Notes: generated by a model from the sequence alone, not told the origin. A DNA stretch of 64,000 nucleotides from Bacteroidota bacterium (GCA_023417785.1 JAEZEH010000062.1:62001-126000), one strand, 5' to 3'; counted from the first letter of the stretch, positions 17,800-26,779 are shown. Numbers and translations are program-made.

Positions 17800-19134
17800 T
17801 TATTCATCGAGCAATTTCCGAATCGCGTCCTGGCAGTCCGCGAATTTGAATTCCCCCAGGTGTTTTTCCATCATCGCGCGAATCTCCGGCAGATTAAGAT
17901 TGCCTATACTGCCTTCGTGTGAGTGCACCACGTTTCTTTCAGGTGAATATTTCCCGTTCTCAATATCACTTCCAACCTGCCGGTATGCGTCTCGAAACGG
18001 AACTCCCTGCAGAACGAGTCTGTTCACCTCTTCCACGCTGAAGATATACTTATACTTTTCGTCCTGAAGAATATCCTGCCGGACCGATATGTTGGAAACC
18101 ATAAGATGAACCATTCGAAGACAATCTTTCAATGACTGGATTGCCGGGAAAAGCGTTTCTTTTAACAGCTGCATCTCGCGATGATAGCCGGAAGGAAGGT
18201 TTGCCGTTATCATGGCAATGTCGTTGGGCAGTGCCATCAACTGATTACAACGACCACGAACAAGTTCGAACACATCCGGATTTTTTTTGTGCGGCATAAT
18301 GCTGGAGCCCGTTGTGAGTTCGTCCGGGAAACTAATGAATGCAAAATGCTGATTCAGGAAAATACAAGCATCCATGGAAAGCTTGGCAAGCGTTGACGCA
18401 ATGTTAGCGAGGGCACTGGCCACTATACGTTCGGTTTTGCCACGGCCCATCTGGGCGTATACCACATTATAGTTAAGGTCTTCAAAACCCAGCAACCTGG
18501 TGGTCATTGTTCGGTTGAGTGGAAAGGAAGAACCATACCCCGCGGCTGACCCCAATGGATTCTTGTTTACAACCCGGTAGGCTGCATGCAGGGTGATAAT
18601 ATCATCTACCAGGCTTTCCGCATAAGCGCCAAACCAAAGACCAAAGGATGAAGGCATCGCCAGCTGGAAGTGCGTATATCCGGGCAGGAGGTTGTCTTTG
18701 AATTTTTCGCTTTGACCAAGTAAAAGGTTGAACAAGCTATTCACTTCGAGTACTACCTGTTCGATTTCATGACGCAGATAAAGTTTCAGGTCAACAAGAA
18801 CCTGGTCGTTGCGCGATCGTCCGCTGTGGATCTTCTTGCCAACATCTCCAAGTTCTTTAGTAAGTTCCATTTCCACCTGCGAATGGATATCCTCAACACC
18901 GGGTTCGACGCGAAACTCACCCGACACGATACGTTGATATATCTTTTTTAACGCTGACTGCAACACATCCAGTTCGGCCTTTTCGATTAGACCAATTGAT
19001 TGTAACATGGTTATATGTGCCAGCGAACCCAACACGTCGAACGGCGCGAGAAACATGTCCATCTCCTGATCACGGCCGATAGTAAATTTCTCTACTTCCT
19101 GCAACGATGTTTTGTCTTTCTGCCAGAGTTTCAT
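17800..19134 (-). CDS. argH: Argininosuccinate lyase
   Basis: A 444-residue enzyme splitting argininosuccinate into arginine and fumarate, the last step of the pathway. The fumarase/aspartase-superfamily signature GSSIMPHKKNPDVFE is near residue 275, with the catalytic Ser in it. HSGRSRNDQV near residue 100 is the ArgH-specific substrate loop, and EDIHSQVE supplies another conserved helix. It is the last gene of the arginine operon, 67 bases after argE. Length is slightly below the usual 450-470. No clear terminator was found after it; a short TTCGGCCGAA palindrome lies just downstream. Confidence 0.97.
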   Translation of the reverse strand: MKLWQKDKTSLQEVEKFTIGRDQEMDMFLAPFDVLGSLAHITMLQSIGLIEKAELDVLQSALKKIYQRIVSGEFRVEPGVEDIHSQVEMELTKELGDVGKKIHSGRSRNDQVLVDLKLYLRHEIEQVVLEVNSLFNLLLGQSEKFKDNLLPGYTHFQLAMPSSFGLWFGAYAESLVDDIITLHAAYRVVNKNPLGSAAGYGSSFPLNRTMTTRLLGFEDLNYNVVYAQMGRGKTERIVASALANIASTLAKLSMDACIFLNQHFAFISFPDELTTGSSIMPHKKNPDVFELVRGRCNQLMALPNDIAMITANLPSGYHREMQLLKETLFPAIQSLKDCLRMVHLMVSNISVRQDILQDEKYKYIFSVEEVNRLVLQGVPFRDAYRQVGSDIENGKYSPERNVVHSHEGSIGNLNLPEIRAMMEKHLGEFKFADCQDAIRKLLDE

Positions 19135-19201
19135 TGTTCAAAGATTTAGATTAAGAGAGTACCATTCCAGAACACATAACAATCGCAAAGGCTCAGCCCT
19201 G

Positions 19202-20263
19202 CTATTTCATGATACGATCAAGGATACTAATATACGTCTCGATTCCCTGTCGGATTTCATCGACCCAGATGAATTCGTCCGCCGTATGCGAACGCGCCGA
19301 GTCGCCCGGCCCCATTTTAATACTCGGCACTGGGATTAACGCCTGATCTGAGGTTGTTGGCGAACCGTAGCAAGTGATGCCAAGCGTTTTGGCAGCCTCT
19401 ACCAGAACGTGATCTTCCGGTATTCCCGAAGGCCGCATACGGATCGAGCGCGGATTCACCTGACACTTCACATGTTTTCTCACAACCTCGAGAATTTCTT
19501 CAAGCGAGTACGCATCTGTAGCCCGCACGTCCACGGTAAAGGAGCATTCTGCAGGAACAACGTTGTGTTGCTTTCCCGCATTGATGATGGTAACTGTCAT
19601 CTTTACGGGGCCGAGAGTATTCGAAACCTTTTCAAACTGATAGCCGCGAAACCATTCAATATCATCGATAGCCTCATAAATGGCATTAATACCCTCCTCA
19701 CGCGCCGCATGACCGGCCTTGCCCCGTGCGACGCAATCCAGTACCATAAGCCCCTTCTCCGCAGTAGCCATCTGGCAAAGTGTGGGTTCGCCCACGATCG
19801 CGAATGAAATCTCCGGCAAATTATTCAAGATACTTTCAATTCCGCCTGTACCGGATATTTCCTCTTCCGCTGTTGCGGATAACACTAAGTTATACTTCAG
19901 GTTCCTGAGTTCATAATAATGGATGAAGGCACTTATCAACGATACCAGTGGCCCTCCCGCATCGTTACTACCCAGTCCGAAGAGTTTACCATCTATAACT
20001 TCGGCACTGAACGGATCGCGTGTATACTGTGGGTTAGGCTTTACGGTATCGTGGTGCGAGTTAAGGAGTATTGTTGGTTTCGCGGGGTCAAAGTATTTGT
20101 TCGTAATCCACAGGTTGTTGACCTGACGTTTAACTGGAAGGCCTTTCTTTTGCAGCGTATCTTCGATCATAGAGGCAACCGCGTGCTCTTCGCGGCTGAA
20201 TGACGGAATGGCAATCATTCGTTTGAGTAAATCCACCGCGAAAGAGACTAAATCAGATTCCAT
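19202..20263 (-). CDS. argE: M20 family acylornithine/acylcitrulline deacylase (ArgE-like)
   Basis: A 353-residue zinc-dependent M20 peptidase. Metal ligands visible: His in SHHDTVKPN, the bridging Asp in GSNDAGG, the catalytic Glu pair in ATAEEEISG and the last His in ARSHTADEF. Because the operon has an acylornithine carbamoyltransferase instead of an ornithine carbamoyltransferase, this enzyme should remove the acyl group from N-acylcitrulline to release citrulline for ArgG. That is an inference from pathway logic. It sits 22 bases after argB. Confidence 0.9.
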   Translation of the reverse strand: MESDLVSFAVDLLKRMIAIPSFSREEHAVASMIEDTLQKKGLPVKRQVNNLWITNKYFDPAKPTILLNSHHDTVKPNPQYTRDPFSAEVIDGKLFGLGSNDAGGPLVSLISAFIHYYELRNLKYNLVLSATAEEEISGTGGIESILNNLPEISFAIVGEPTLCQMATAEKGLMVLDCVARGKAGHAAREEGINAIYEAIDDIEWFRGYQFEKVSNTLGPVKMTVTIINAGKQHNVVPAECSFTVDVRATDAYSLEEILEVVRKHVKCQVNPRSIRMRPSGIPEDHVLVEAAKTLGITCYGSPTTSDQALIPVPSIKMGPGDSARSHTADEFIWVDEIRQGIETYISILDRIMK

Positions 20264-20285
20264 TCGGTCTTGTTCCCGTTATTAA

Positions 20286-21074
20286 TTATTGTGTTATAAG
20301 GGTGCCCCGGGTTTGCATCCCCGTGTTATTGAGGAGGTCCACAGCATCACCGATCAAGACCTCTTTCACTCCTGCGTCGATGGCATTGTAGGCGTTTTCA
20401 AGTTTCGGAAGTATTCCGTCAGCAAACACACCCTTGGAAAGCAAATCCGAATACTCCTGCCGGCGCAGGTTAGTGATTACCGAATCGTCGGCATTCACAT
20501 CCATCAATACACCTTTTTTCTCGAAACAGAATATCAGCCTTACGTCGAAATGTTTGCTCATGGCCACAGCTACCACCGAAGCGATGGTATCCGCATTGGT
20601 ATTTAACATTGATCCATCAGCATGGGTCAGGGGGGCGAATACAGGAACCAGATTTTGCGACAGGAGCAAGTATAACAATGTGCTATTCACACTTTCTGGG
20701 GTGATGTCGCCAACGTAGCCATAGTCAATTTCTTTAACAGGACGTTTCGTTGCCTTAATGATATTCCCATCGGCACCGGTAAGCCCTATCGCGTGACAAT
20801 CCAGATTTTGCAGTGACGCCACAAGTTGTTTGTTCACCAGACCACCATACACCATCGTCACGACATTCAGTGTTTCTTCATCGGTGATCCGGCGGCCATT
20901 CACATACTTCGACTCAATACCAAGTTTATCCCCAATTCGCGTGGCCAGTTTGCCTCCGCCGTGGATCAGTATCTTCGGTTCCCTGATCGATGTGAAATCT
21001 TCGAGAAACTTCATCAGCGACAAAGGATTGTCCAGTACGTTGCCGCCGATCTTGATAATGAATAACCTGTTCAT
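20286..21074 (-). CDS. argB: Acetylglutamate kinase (N-acylglutamate kinase)
   Basis: A 262-residue amino-acid-kinase-fold enzyme. The N-terminal IKIGGNVLDN phosphate-binding loop and ILIHGGGKLATRI (GGG motif, residues 37-49) are diagnostic, and NADTIASVVAVAM near residue 170 completes the nucleotide site. It phosphorylates N-acylglutamate, step 2 of the pathway. No N-terminal helix extension is seen, so the arginine-inhibited hexameric form is not indicated. It starts 9 bases after argF' ends. Confidence 0.95.
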   Translation of the reverse strand: MNRLFIIKIGGNVLDNPLSLMKFLEDFTSIREPKILIHGGGKLATRIGDKLGIESKYVNGRRITDEETLNVVTMVYGGLVNKQLVASLQNLDCHAIGLTGADGNIIKATKRPVKEIDYGYVGDITPESVNSTLLYLLLSQNLVPVFAPLTHADGSMLNTNADTIASVVAVAMSKHFDVRLIFCFEKKGVLMDVNADDSVITNLRRQEYSDLLSKGVFADGILPKLENAYNAIDAGVKEVLIGDAVDLLNNTGMQTRGTLITQ

Positions 21075-21083
21075 CGGATTTAT

Positions 21084-22037
21084 TTAACTGGCGGTTAGAA
21101 GTTCATGTAGTACAGCCTGAGCAGCCCAAACCCGGTTCGATGCCTGTTGAGTAACAATACTGTTCGGGCCGTCAAGAATCTCATCACTCAACTCAACATT
21201 CCGTCTTACGGGAAGACAGTGCATGACACGCGCGTTATTTGTAAGCTTAAGCTGTTCATTTGTCAGCATCCATTCCGGATCATTGCAATAGATCCGGCCA
21301 TAGTCAGTATATGTACTCCAGTTCTTAACGTAAATGAAATCGGCATCCTTCAGCGCCTCCTCCTGATTATGCGTAATTGTAGCCCCGCGGGTGAACTTCG
21401 AGTCGAGTTCATAATCTTCGGGATGCGTGATCAGGAAATCAGCCTGTCCCCATGCATTCACCCATTCCGAAAAACTATTTGCCACACATTGCGGCAGCGC
21501 TTTTACGTGAGGGGCCCACGTAAGAACGATTTTTGGTTTGCGTTTTTCCCGGAATGTTTCAGTTATCGTGATAATATCCGTCAGACTTTGCAGGGGATGA
21601 AGCGTAGCGCTTTCCAGACTAACGATAGGGATACCTGCATACTTCACAAACTGATTGATGTATAGCTCGCTGTAATCGTCGTCCTTGTTTTTCAAACCAG
21701 GAAACGTACGGATACCCAGCACGTCAAAATAGTTTCCGAGGATGGGGGCAGCCTCCTTGACGTGTTCTGCAGTCGTCCCGCTCATGATTGCCTCTTCTTC
21801 AAATTCAAGCGTCCACCCTTCAGCACCAACATTGAATACGATCGTTTCCATGCCGAGGTTTGCAGCGGCGACCTGCGAACTTAGGCGCGTCCGCATACTT
21901 GGATTCAAGAACAATAATCCAAGGCGTTTATTTTTTCCAAGCGTATTCTTATTGAACGGGTCGTTCTTAAACTCGAGGGCTTTTCCCACCAATGACGGAA
22001 TATCGGCAACATCGCCGACGGAAATAAACTTCTTCAT
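21084..22037 (-). CDS. argF': N-acylornithine carbamoyltransferase (acetyl- or succinyl-ornithine type)
   Basis: A 317-residue member of the transcarbamylase family that is not a standard ornithine carbamoyltransferase. The carbamoyl-phosphate loop is NPSMRTRLS in place of STRT, matching the Bacteroides and Xanthomonas acylornithine enzymes. HCLPVRRNVELSDEIL is the family signature. The residue that separates succinyl- (Pro) from acetyl-ornithine (Glu) enzymes appears here as Ala in SGTTAEHVKEA (about residue 90), by hand alignment from memory, so the acyl group cannot be decided. The product is N-acylcitrulline. Its ATG overlaps the argD stop by 4 bases. Confidence 0.94.
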   Translation of the reverse strand: MKKFISVGDVADIPSLVGKALEFKNDPFNKNTLGKNKRLGLLFLNPSMRTRLSSQVAAANLGMETIVFNVGAEGWTLEFEEEAIMSGTTAEHVKEAAPILGNYFDVLGIRTFPGLKNKDDDYSELYINQFVKYAGIPIVSLESATLHPLQSLTDIITITETFREKRKPKIVLTWAPHVKALPQCVANSFSEWVNAWGQADFLITHPEDYELDSKFTRGATITHNQEEALKDADFIYVKNWSTYTDYGRIYCNDPEWMLTNEQLKLTNNARVMHCLPVRRNVELSDEILDGPNSIVTQQASNRVWAAQAVLHELLTAS

Positions 22038-23155
22038 TTCAGTTCTTCTTTGAGTGCATCCAGAAAAATAGCAGCCTCCTCAATGGTAACCGCCAGGGAA
22101 GGAAGTAATCGTATCGTATTTGGTTTTGCTTCGCCGGTGAAAATGCCGTGTTTGAAAAGCAAATCATTTCTTACGTCTTTCTTCGCCTCAGGCAAATCAA
22201 ATCCAATCATCAATCCTCGACCTCTGACTTTTTCGATTCCGCGAAGGCCAATAAGGCTTCCCATGATAAACGACCCTACCTTCGTGGCATTTGCCATAAG
22301 CGATTCCTTTTCAATAATTTCAAGTACTGCGAGCGCCGCCACATCAGCGAGGTAGTTTCCGCCAAAGGTTGTCCCCAGCATGCCACTCCAGGGCTTTATA
22401 TCCGGATGGATCAATACTCCGCCAATAGGGAAACCGTTGCCCATACCCTTGGCCATCGTAATGAGATGCGGTCTTACCGACGTGTACTGGTGTGCGAAAA
22501 ATTTTCCGGTACGCCCATAGCCGGATTGAATCTCGTCGAGTATTAAGAGGGATCCGTTTTCCTCACACCGTTCCTGAACAAACTCGAGAAACCTGTCGTC
22601 GGGCAATTGAATTCCACCCACACCCTGGATCCCTTCAACGATTACCGCGGCCACTGTATCGTCAAGCACATCGTCGAGAGCACCATGTTGGTTCAGCGGA
22701 ATGAATTCGATATCATGTCCGGCATTGAAGGATGCCACTATCTTCGGGTTATCGGTAGCCGCAACGGCGCCGGATGTCCTCCCATGAAACGCCTTTTTGA
22801 ACGCGACGATTTTTTTCCGACCCGTGACAAACGATGCCAGCTTCAGCGCATTTTCATTTGCTTCCGCCCCGGAGTTGCAAAGAAACAACTGGTGGTCCGG
22901 GTAACCAGACATCTCGCCCAGTTTTTCAGCCAGTTCTACCTGAAGCGGGTTCTGTACACTATTCGAGTAAAAACCTATTCGGCTAAGTTGATCCGACAAA
23001 CGTTTCACGTAATGCGGATGCGAATGGCCGATAGATATCACGGCGTGCCCACCGTACAAGTCAAGATACTTTCTCCCCTTGTCGTCCCAGATCCAGGATC
23101 CCTGCGCTTTAACCGGGTTGATGTCGAAGAGTGGATAAACGTCGAATAGCTTCAT
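22034..23155 (-). CDS. argD: Acetylornithine/acylornithine aminotransferase
   Basis: A 373-residue class-III PLP aminotransferase. The PLP lysine lies in MAKGMGNGFPIGG near residue 235, the Asp that pairs with the pyridine N is in LILDEIQSGYGRTG and the substrate-side NSGAEANENALK is present. It moves an amino group from glutamate to N-acylglutamate semialdehyde to give N-acylornithine. Operon neighbours: 15 bases after argC and overlapping argF' by 4 bases, so translation is coupled. Confidence 0.95.
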   Translation of the reverse strand: MKLFDVYPLFDINPVKAQGSWIWDDKGRKYLDLYGGHAVISIGHSHPHYVKRLSDQLSRIGFYSNSVQNPLQVELAEKLGEMSGYPDHQLFLCNSGAEANENALKLASFVTGRKKIVAFKKAFHGRTSGAVAATDNPKIVASFNAGHDIEFIPLNQHGALDDVLDDTVAAVIVEGIQGVGGIQLPDDRFLEFVQERCEENGSLLILDEIQSGYGRTGKFFAHQYTSVRPHLITMAKGMGNGFPIGGVLIHPDIKPWSGMLGTTFGGNYLADVAALAVLEIIEKESLMANATKVGSFIMGSLIGLRGIEKVRGRGLMIGFDLPEAKKDVRNDLLFKHGIFTGEAKPNTIRLLPSLAVTIEEAAIFLDALKEELK

Positions 23156-23170
23156 GACAGGAACGCGGTT

Positions 23171-24148
23171 TTAAAAGACAATAGATTTCAATTTGAGTCC
23201 GGCGCTTTCTTCTAAACCGAACATGAGGTTCATATTTTGAACGGCCTGACCCGAAGCACCTTTGAGCAGGTTATCAATAGCGGTATGAACAACAAGCTTA
23301 TCGCCCTCCTTTTCAATTCCGATAAGACACTTGTTGGTATTGACCACCTGTTTGAGATCGATCGTTTTATCAGACACAATGGTAAAGGGTTGATTTTCGT
23401 AAAAAGATTTGTACAACGCTTTCGCATCTTCCAGGGAACCGTCATAAGAAACACACGCGCTCACAAAAATCCCGCGTGGAAAGTCTCCTCGCCATGGGAT
23501 GAAATTAACTACACCGTCAAACGAAGGCTGAAGTTGTTTCAGCGACTGATTGATTTCTTTGAGATGCTGGTGGGTGAGCGTTTTATATGCCGAGACGTTA
23601 TTCGCGCGCCACGTGAAGTGAGTTGTGCTTTGCAGTTTCTGGCCCGCGCCTGTGGATCCTGTTATCCCCGTAAGGTAAACATCTCCGAGTTTCCCTTCGG
23701 CCGCAAGTGGTAGCAGTCCAAGCTGGATGCCCGTAGCAAAGCATCCGGGATTGGCGATGTTTCGCGCCTTCTTTATAGCGGCCTTGTTGGTCTCGGGTAA
23801 GCCATAGACGAATGTACGGTTCCCAACCGATTCGCCCAGGCGAAAATCCTGACTTAGATCGATCACGCTAACGCTATCCGGCAACGCGGTTTCTTCAACG
23901 AACTTTTTACTCTCACCATGGCCGAGACATAAGAATACAACGTCGACGTTGTGATCCATACTGTCGGTAAAGGTCAGGGTGGAGTCACCAATGAGATCAG
24001 GATGCGCTGCATACAACGGGTTTCCGGCGTTGCTGCGGCTATGAACAAATACAAGCTCAACATCCGGGTGATTCAACAATAGACGAATGGTTTCTCCACC
24101 GGTGTATCCGGCTCCACCAATTATACCTGCTTTAATTTTTTTTGCCAT
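23171..24148 (-). CDS. argC: N-acetyl-gamma-glutamyl-phosphate reductase
   Basis: A 325-residue enzyme from ATG 24148 (MAKKIKAGIIGGAGYTGGE), with the NADP-binding GGAGYTGGE typical of ArgC. The catalytic Cys lies in NPGCFATGIQLGLLPL near residue 135. It reduces N-acyl-glutamyl phosphate to the semialdehyde. The open frame runs 10 codons further up, but that start lacks support. It is the third gene of the operon, 62 bases after argG. Confidence 0.96.
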   Translation of the reverse strand: MAKKIKAGIIGGAGYTGGETIRLLLNHPDVELVFVHSRSNAGNPLYAAHPDLIGDSTLTFTDSMDHNVDVVFLCLGHGESKKFVEETALPDSVSVIDLSQDFRLGESVGNRTFVYGLPETNKAAIKKARNIANPGCFATGIQLGLLPLAAEGKLGDVYLTGITGSTGAGQKLQSTTHFTWRANNVSAYKTLTHQHLKEINQSLKQLQPSFDGVVNFIPWRGDFPRGIFVSACVSYDGSLEDAKALYKSFYENQPFTIVSDKTIDLKQVVNTNKCLIGIEKEGDKLVVHTAIDNLLKGASGQAVQNMNLMFGLEESAGLKLKSIVF

Positions 24149-24210
24149 TTTCGAAAGGTTAAGCACACGCAGAAACACGTGTGAGATTCGATTTGAGAAA
24201 GCATGGAATT

Positions 24211-25413
24211 CTATAGACCATCGGGCTCACCGCCGACCTGATTGTAGATCATGGTCTGGTTGCCGAAAATCTTCGAAAATCCTTTCACATCATCGCCCGA
24301 CCAGCCCAGGTTCATTTCACCGTACTTGCCAAACTTCGACGACATCAGGTCAAAGGGCGACTCGATTCCCAGCACCTGGAAACGATACGGATACAACTGG
24401 ATGTGAACTTCTCCGGACACATTCTTCTGAGTGCTGGTCAGGAAAGCTTCCATGTCGCGCATCACCGGATCGAGGTACTGTCCTTCATGTAGCCAGTTGC
24501 CATAAAATTGCGCCAGTTGATCTTTCCATGAAAGCTGCCATTTGGTAAGCACGTGCTTCTCGAGTGTGTGATGCCCTTTGATGATAAGCATAGGTGCCGC
24601 TGCTTCGAAACCGACGCGGCCTTTGATTCCAATAATCGTATCGCCCACATGTATGTCGCGTCCGATACCATACGGGCCAGCGATAGCCTGTAGTTCCTGG
24701 ATTGCCTCGGTCGGGTGGCTGAACTTGCGGTCGTTGATTGCAACAAGCTCGCCCTTTTCAAAAGTCAGCTTAACGATCTCGTCTCCTGTTTTGGTCACCT
24801 TCGTTGGCCACGCCTCTTCGGGAAGCATACCAAGTGAACTGAGGGTCTCCTTACCTCCGACGGAAGTACCCCAGATGCCTTTGTTGATGGAGTACATCGA
24901 TTTCGTGAAATCCATCTCGACTCCCTTCGCACGGAGGTATTCAATTTCTGCTTCACGCGAAAGCTTCATCTCGCGAATGGGGGTAATGATTTCAATTCCC
25001 GGGACGAGGATATTAAGGATCATGTCGAATCTTACCTGGTCATTGCCCGCACCGGTACTGCCATGGGCAACCGCGTCGGCCTTGATTTCACGCGCATAAT
25101 TCGCGGTCGCCAGGGCCTGAGACATGCGCTCAGCGCTCACGCTAAGTGGATAGGTATTGTTCTTCAGTACATTTCCATAGATGAGGAAACGAAGAACCGT
25201 ATCATAATAATTTCTGGTTTCGTCTACAGTTTTATGAGACGCAACCCCGAGGTATTTAGCGCGTTTCTCAATCTCACTGATCTCCTGCTTATCAAATCCT
25301 CCGGTATTTACGGTAAGGGTATGAACTTCAAACCCTTTTTCCTCACTTAGGTATTTCACGCAGTAAGAGGTATCCAACCCCCCACTGAACGCCAGGACTA
25401 CTTTTTTCTTCAT
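24211..25413 (-). CDS. argG: Argininosuccinate synthase
   Basis: A 400-residue N-type ATP pyrophosphatase. AFSGGLDTSYCVKYL at residues 8-22 is the PP-loop, and HGSTGAGNDQVRFD near residue 115 binds citrulline and aspartate. It condenses citrulline and aspartate to argininosuccinate. It follows the GNAT gene by 88 bases, a gap big enough for an internal promoter or processing site, although no good TAnnTTTG was identified there. Confidence 0.97.
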   Translation of the reverse strand: MKKKVVLAFSGGLDTSYCVKYLSEEKGFEVHTLTVNTGGFDKQEISEIEKRAKYLGVASHKTVDETRNYYDTVLRFLIYGNVLKNNTYPLSVSAERMSQALATANYAREIKADAVAHGSTGAGNDQVRFDMILNILVPGIEIITPIREMKLSREAEIEYLRAKGVEMDFTKSMYSINKGIWGTSVGGKETLSSLGMLPEEAWPTKVTKTGDEIVKLTFEKGELVAINDRKFSHPTEAIQELQAIAGPYGIGRDIHVGDTIIGIKGRVGFEAAAPMLIIKGHHTLEKHVLTKWQLSWKDQLAQFYGNWLHEGQYLDPVMRDMEAFLTSTQKNVSGEVHIQLYPYRFQVLGIESPFDLMSSKFGKYGEMNLGWSGDDVKGFSKIFGNQTMIYNQVGGEPDGL

Positions 25414-25501
25414 TTGATCAGGAACGTAACGACAGGTCCGTAGACCTGGCCCACGTACGATGGTTAAAATTAGGTATTAAAGATATCGTGCGAATATAAG
25501 G

Positions 25502-26281
25502 CTACCAGAAGAATAAGCTAAACATAGACTTCTTCTTTTCTGAATTGCCGTTGCCATCGTCCTTCTTGCGGGATTTCTTCAGCAGGACGAATTGTTTGAA
25601 GCGGACCCAGCGTTCGAAGAGTTTGAAGTTGCCTTTGAACTGACGGTGTCTGTGTGGTGCAACCAGCTCGCCCTGGGGAGTCACGGCGAGTGCTTTTGCT
25701 TTCTCCCGCTCCCGCGCTTCACGCAGCTTTGCTTCGGCTTCCTCGGGATCAAAGAGCATGGCGGTACACATACAGTTCTTGCGACCTTTGGCCACGAGAA
25801 TATCGTAGTTGATACAGCTCTGGCATCCCTTCCAGAATTCTTCGTCGGTGGTGAGCTCTGAATACGTTACCGGCTCGTAACCGAGTTCCGAGTTGATTTT
25901 CATCACAGCCAGGCCTGTGGTAAGGCCGAATATCTTGGCGTGCGGATATTTTTCCCTTGAGAGGTTGAAAATCTTATGCTTGATTTCGGTAGCAATTCCC
26001 GTCTTGCGAAATGGCGGCGACACAATCAACCCGGAGTTTGCCACGTACTTGTCGTGTTGCCAAGCTTCGATATAGCAAAAGCCTACCCAGGTTCCGTCGG
26101 GAGTAACCGCAATGACTGCCTTGCCCTCTTCGATCTTCCTGATAAGGTATTCCGGGGATCGCTTGGCTATACCGGTACCCCGAGCCTTTGCCGACTCCTC
26201 CATTTCCTGGGTGATAACCGAAGCGTAATGCTTATCATCAGCTGTTGCCAGCCTAACAATAATATTATGTTGATTTTGCAA
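25502..26281 (-). CDS. GNAT family acyltransferase heading the arginine operon (candidate N-acylglutamate synthase)
   Basis: A 259-residue protein. The start must be TTG at 26281, because an in-frame TGA lies three codons upstream and the next ATG would cut into the GNAT fold. Residues 8-165 form the acetyltransferase domain; SPPFRKTGIATEIKHKIF has the (R/Q)xxGx(G/A) acyl-CoA loop. Residues 165-190 carry four closely spaced Cys (CQSCINY and NCMC), followed by a Lys/Arg/Glu-rich tail. No argA or argJ occurs in the operon, so this enzyme probably makes N-acyl-glutamate, the first step. Similar GNAT genes head arginine clusters in other Bacteroidota, from memory. The Cys cluster is unusual for an N-acylglutamate synthase and could be a metal or redox site. 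Confidence 0.82.
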   Translation of the reverse strand: MQNQHNIIVRLATADDKHYASVITQEMEESAKARGTGIAKRSPEYLIRKIEEGKAVIAVTPDGTWVGFCYIEAWQHDKYVANSGLIVSPPFRKTGIATEIKHKIFNLSREKYPHAKIFGLTTGLAVMKINSELGYEPVTYSELTTDEEFWKGCQSCINYDILVAKGRKNCMCTAMLFDPEEAEAKLREAREREKAKALAVTPQGELVAPHRHRQFKGNFKLFERWVRFKQFVLLKKSRKKDDGNGNSEKKKSMFSLFFW

Positions 26282-26588
26282 TGTAAATCAGAAGTTAAAA
26301 GGGTAATAAATTGAAAACTGATAGATGGCGTATCCGCAATATCCTGGTATCACGGGCTCGCTGAATGCTGGGATGAAAGTATCAGATACGCACGAAGCGT
26401 ACAGGTCGGGGGCGCCTGGTCACCATGCAGGCAATGGCTAAGAACGAGGTCGTTCTGAGGGAGGAGAAAGCTGCCGTAGCTGCTTTAAAAATGGTGAACA
26501 ATGTTTTCAATTTCTTTCTTAGTTGTTTAAAAGTTAAACCTAAAGGAAAGTCATTCAGTTACTTTTTAGTTTGCTAATTGCTACTACT
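26282..26588 (-). promoter_or_regulatory. Long 5' leader of the arginine operon with mini-ORF and competing inverted repeats
   Basis: If transcription starts at the promoter at 26594-26627, the message has a leader of about 300 bases before the GNAT start. It contains an arginine-rich mini-ORF (26382-26426 or longer). It also contains GATACGC (26385-26391), which can pair with GCGTATC at 26328-26334 or, through its GATAC, with GTATC at 26347-26351. The two pairings exclude each other, and the shared segment overlaps the end of the mini-ORF. That arrangement resembles attenuation leaders. No classic terminator T-run is visible, so control could act on translation of the first gene. Confidence 0.45.
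26382..26510 (-). CDS. Short arginine-rich open frame, candidate leader peptide of the arginine operon
   Basis: From the ATG at 26426 the frame encodes MVTRRPRPVRFVRI and stops at 26382: five Arg in 14 residues with codons AGG, CGC, CGA, CGC and CGT. The same frame is open upstream to a TTG at 26510, which would give a 42-residue peptide whose first part is hydrophobic and weakly basic. The last Arg codon and the stop lie inside the left arm of the competing stem. Position, arginine content and structure fit a leader peptide sensing charged tRNA-Arg. Whether it is translated is unknown. Confidence 0.4.
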   Translation of the reverse strand: MKTLFTIFKAATAAFSSLRTTSFLAIACMVTRRPRPVRFVRI

Positions 26589-26593
26589 AAATG

Positions 26594-26627
26594 CAAAATT
26601 AAACGATAAAGTTTTCTCTTTGGCAAC
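26594..26627 (-). promoter_or_regulatory. Candidate promoter of the arginine operon
   Basis: Minus strand: GTTG (26627-26624), 22-base spacer, TAATTTTG (26601-26594). The -7 element fits TAnnTTTG exactly; the -33 element is TTG instead of TTTG. Predicted start near 26588. Confidence 0.45.
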
Positions 26628-26753
26628 TATTGCCGGCAAGAATTGGATTTTTTTTTCAACCTAACGAAAGTTTGTCTTCCGATTTACCAGCGGAAACCCC
26701 GAAATCCTGCCGATCATTATACTATAAAAAATCGCACCAACTTTTTGCTGGAA

Positions 26754-26779
26754 CAAAAAAAGCAGCCACTCAGGCTGCT
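26754..26779 (-). terminator. Rho-independent terminator of the DUF2130 gene
   Basis: Minus strand: AGCAGCC (26779-26773), loop of five, GGCTGCT (26767-26761), then TTTTTT. It lies 11 bases after the stop of the gene at 26791. Confidence 0.9.
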
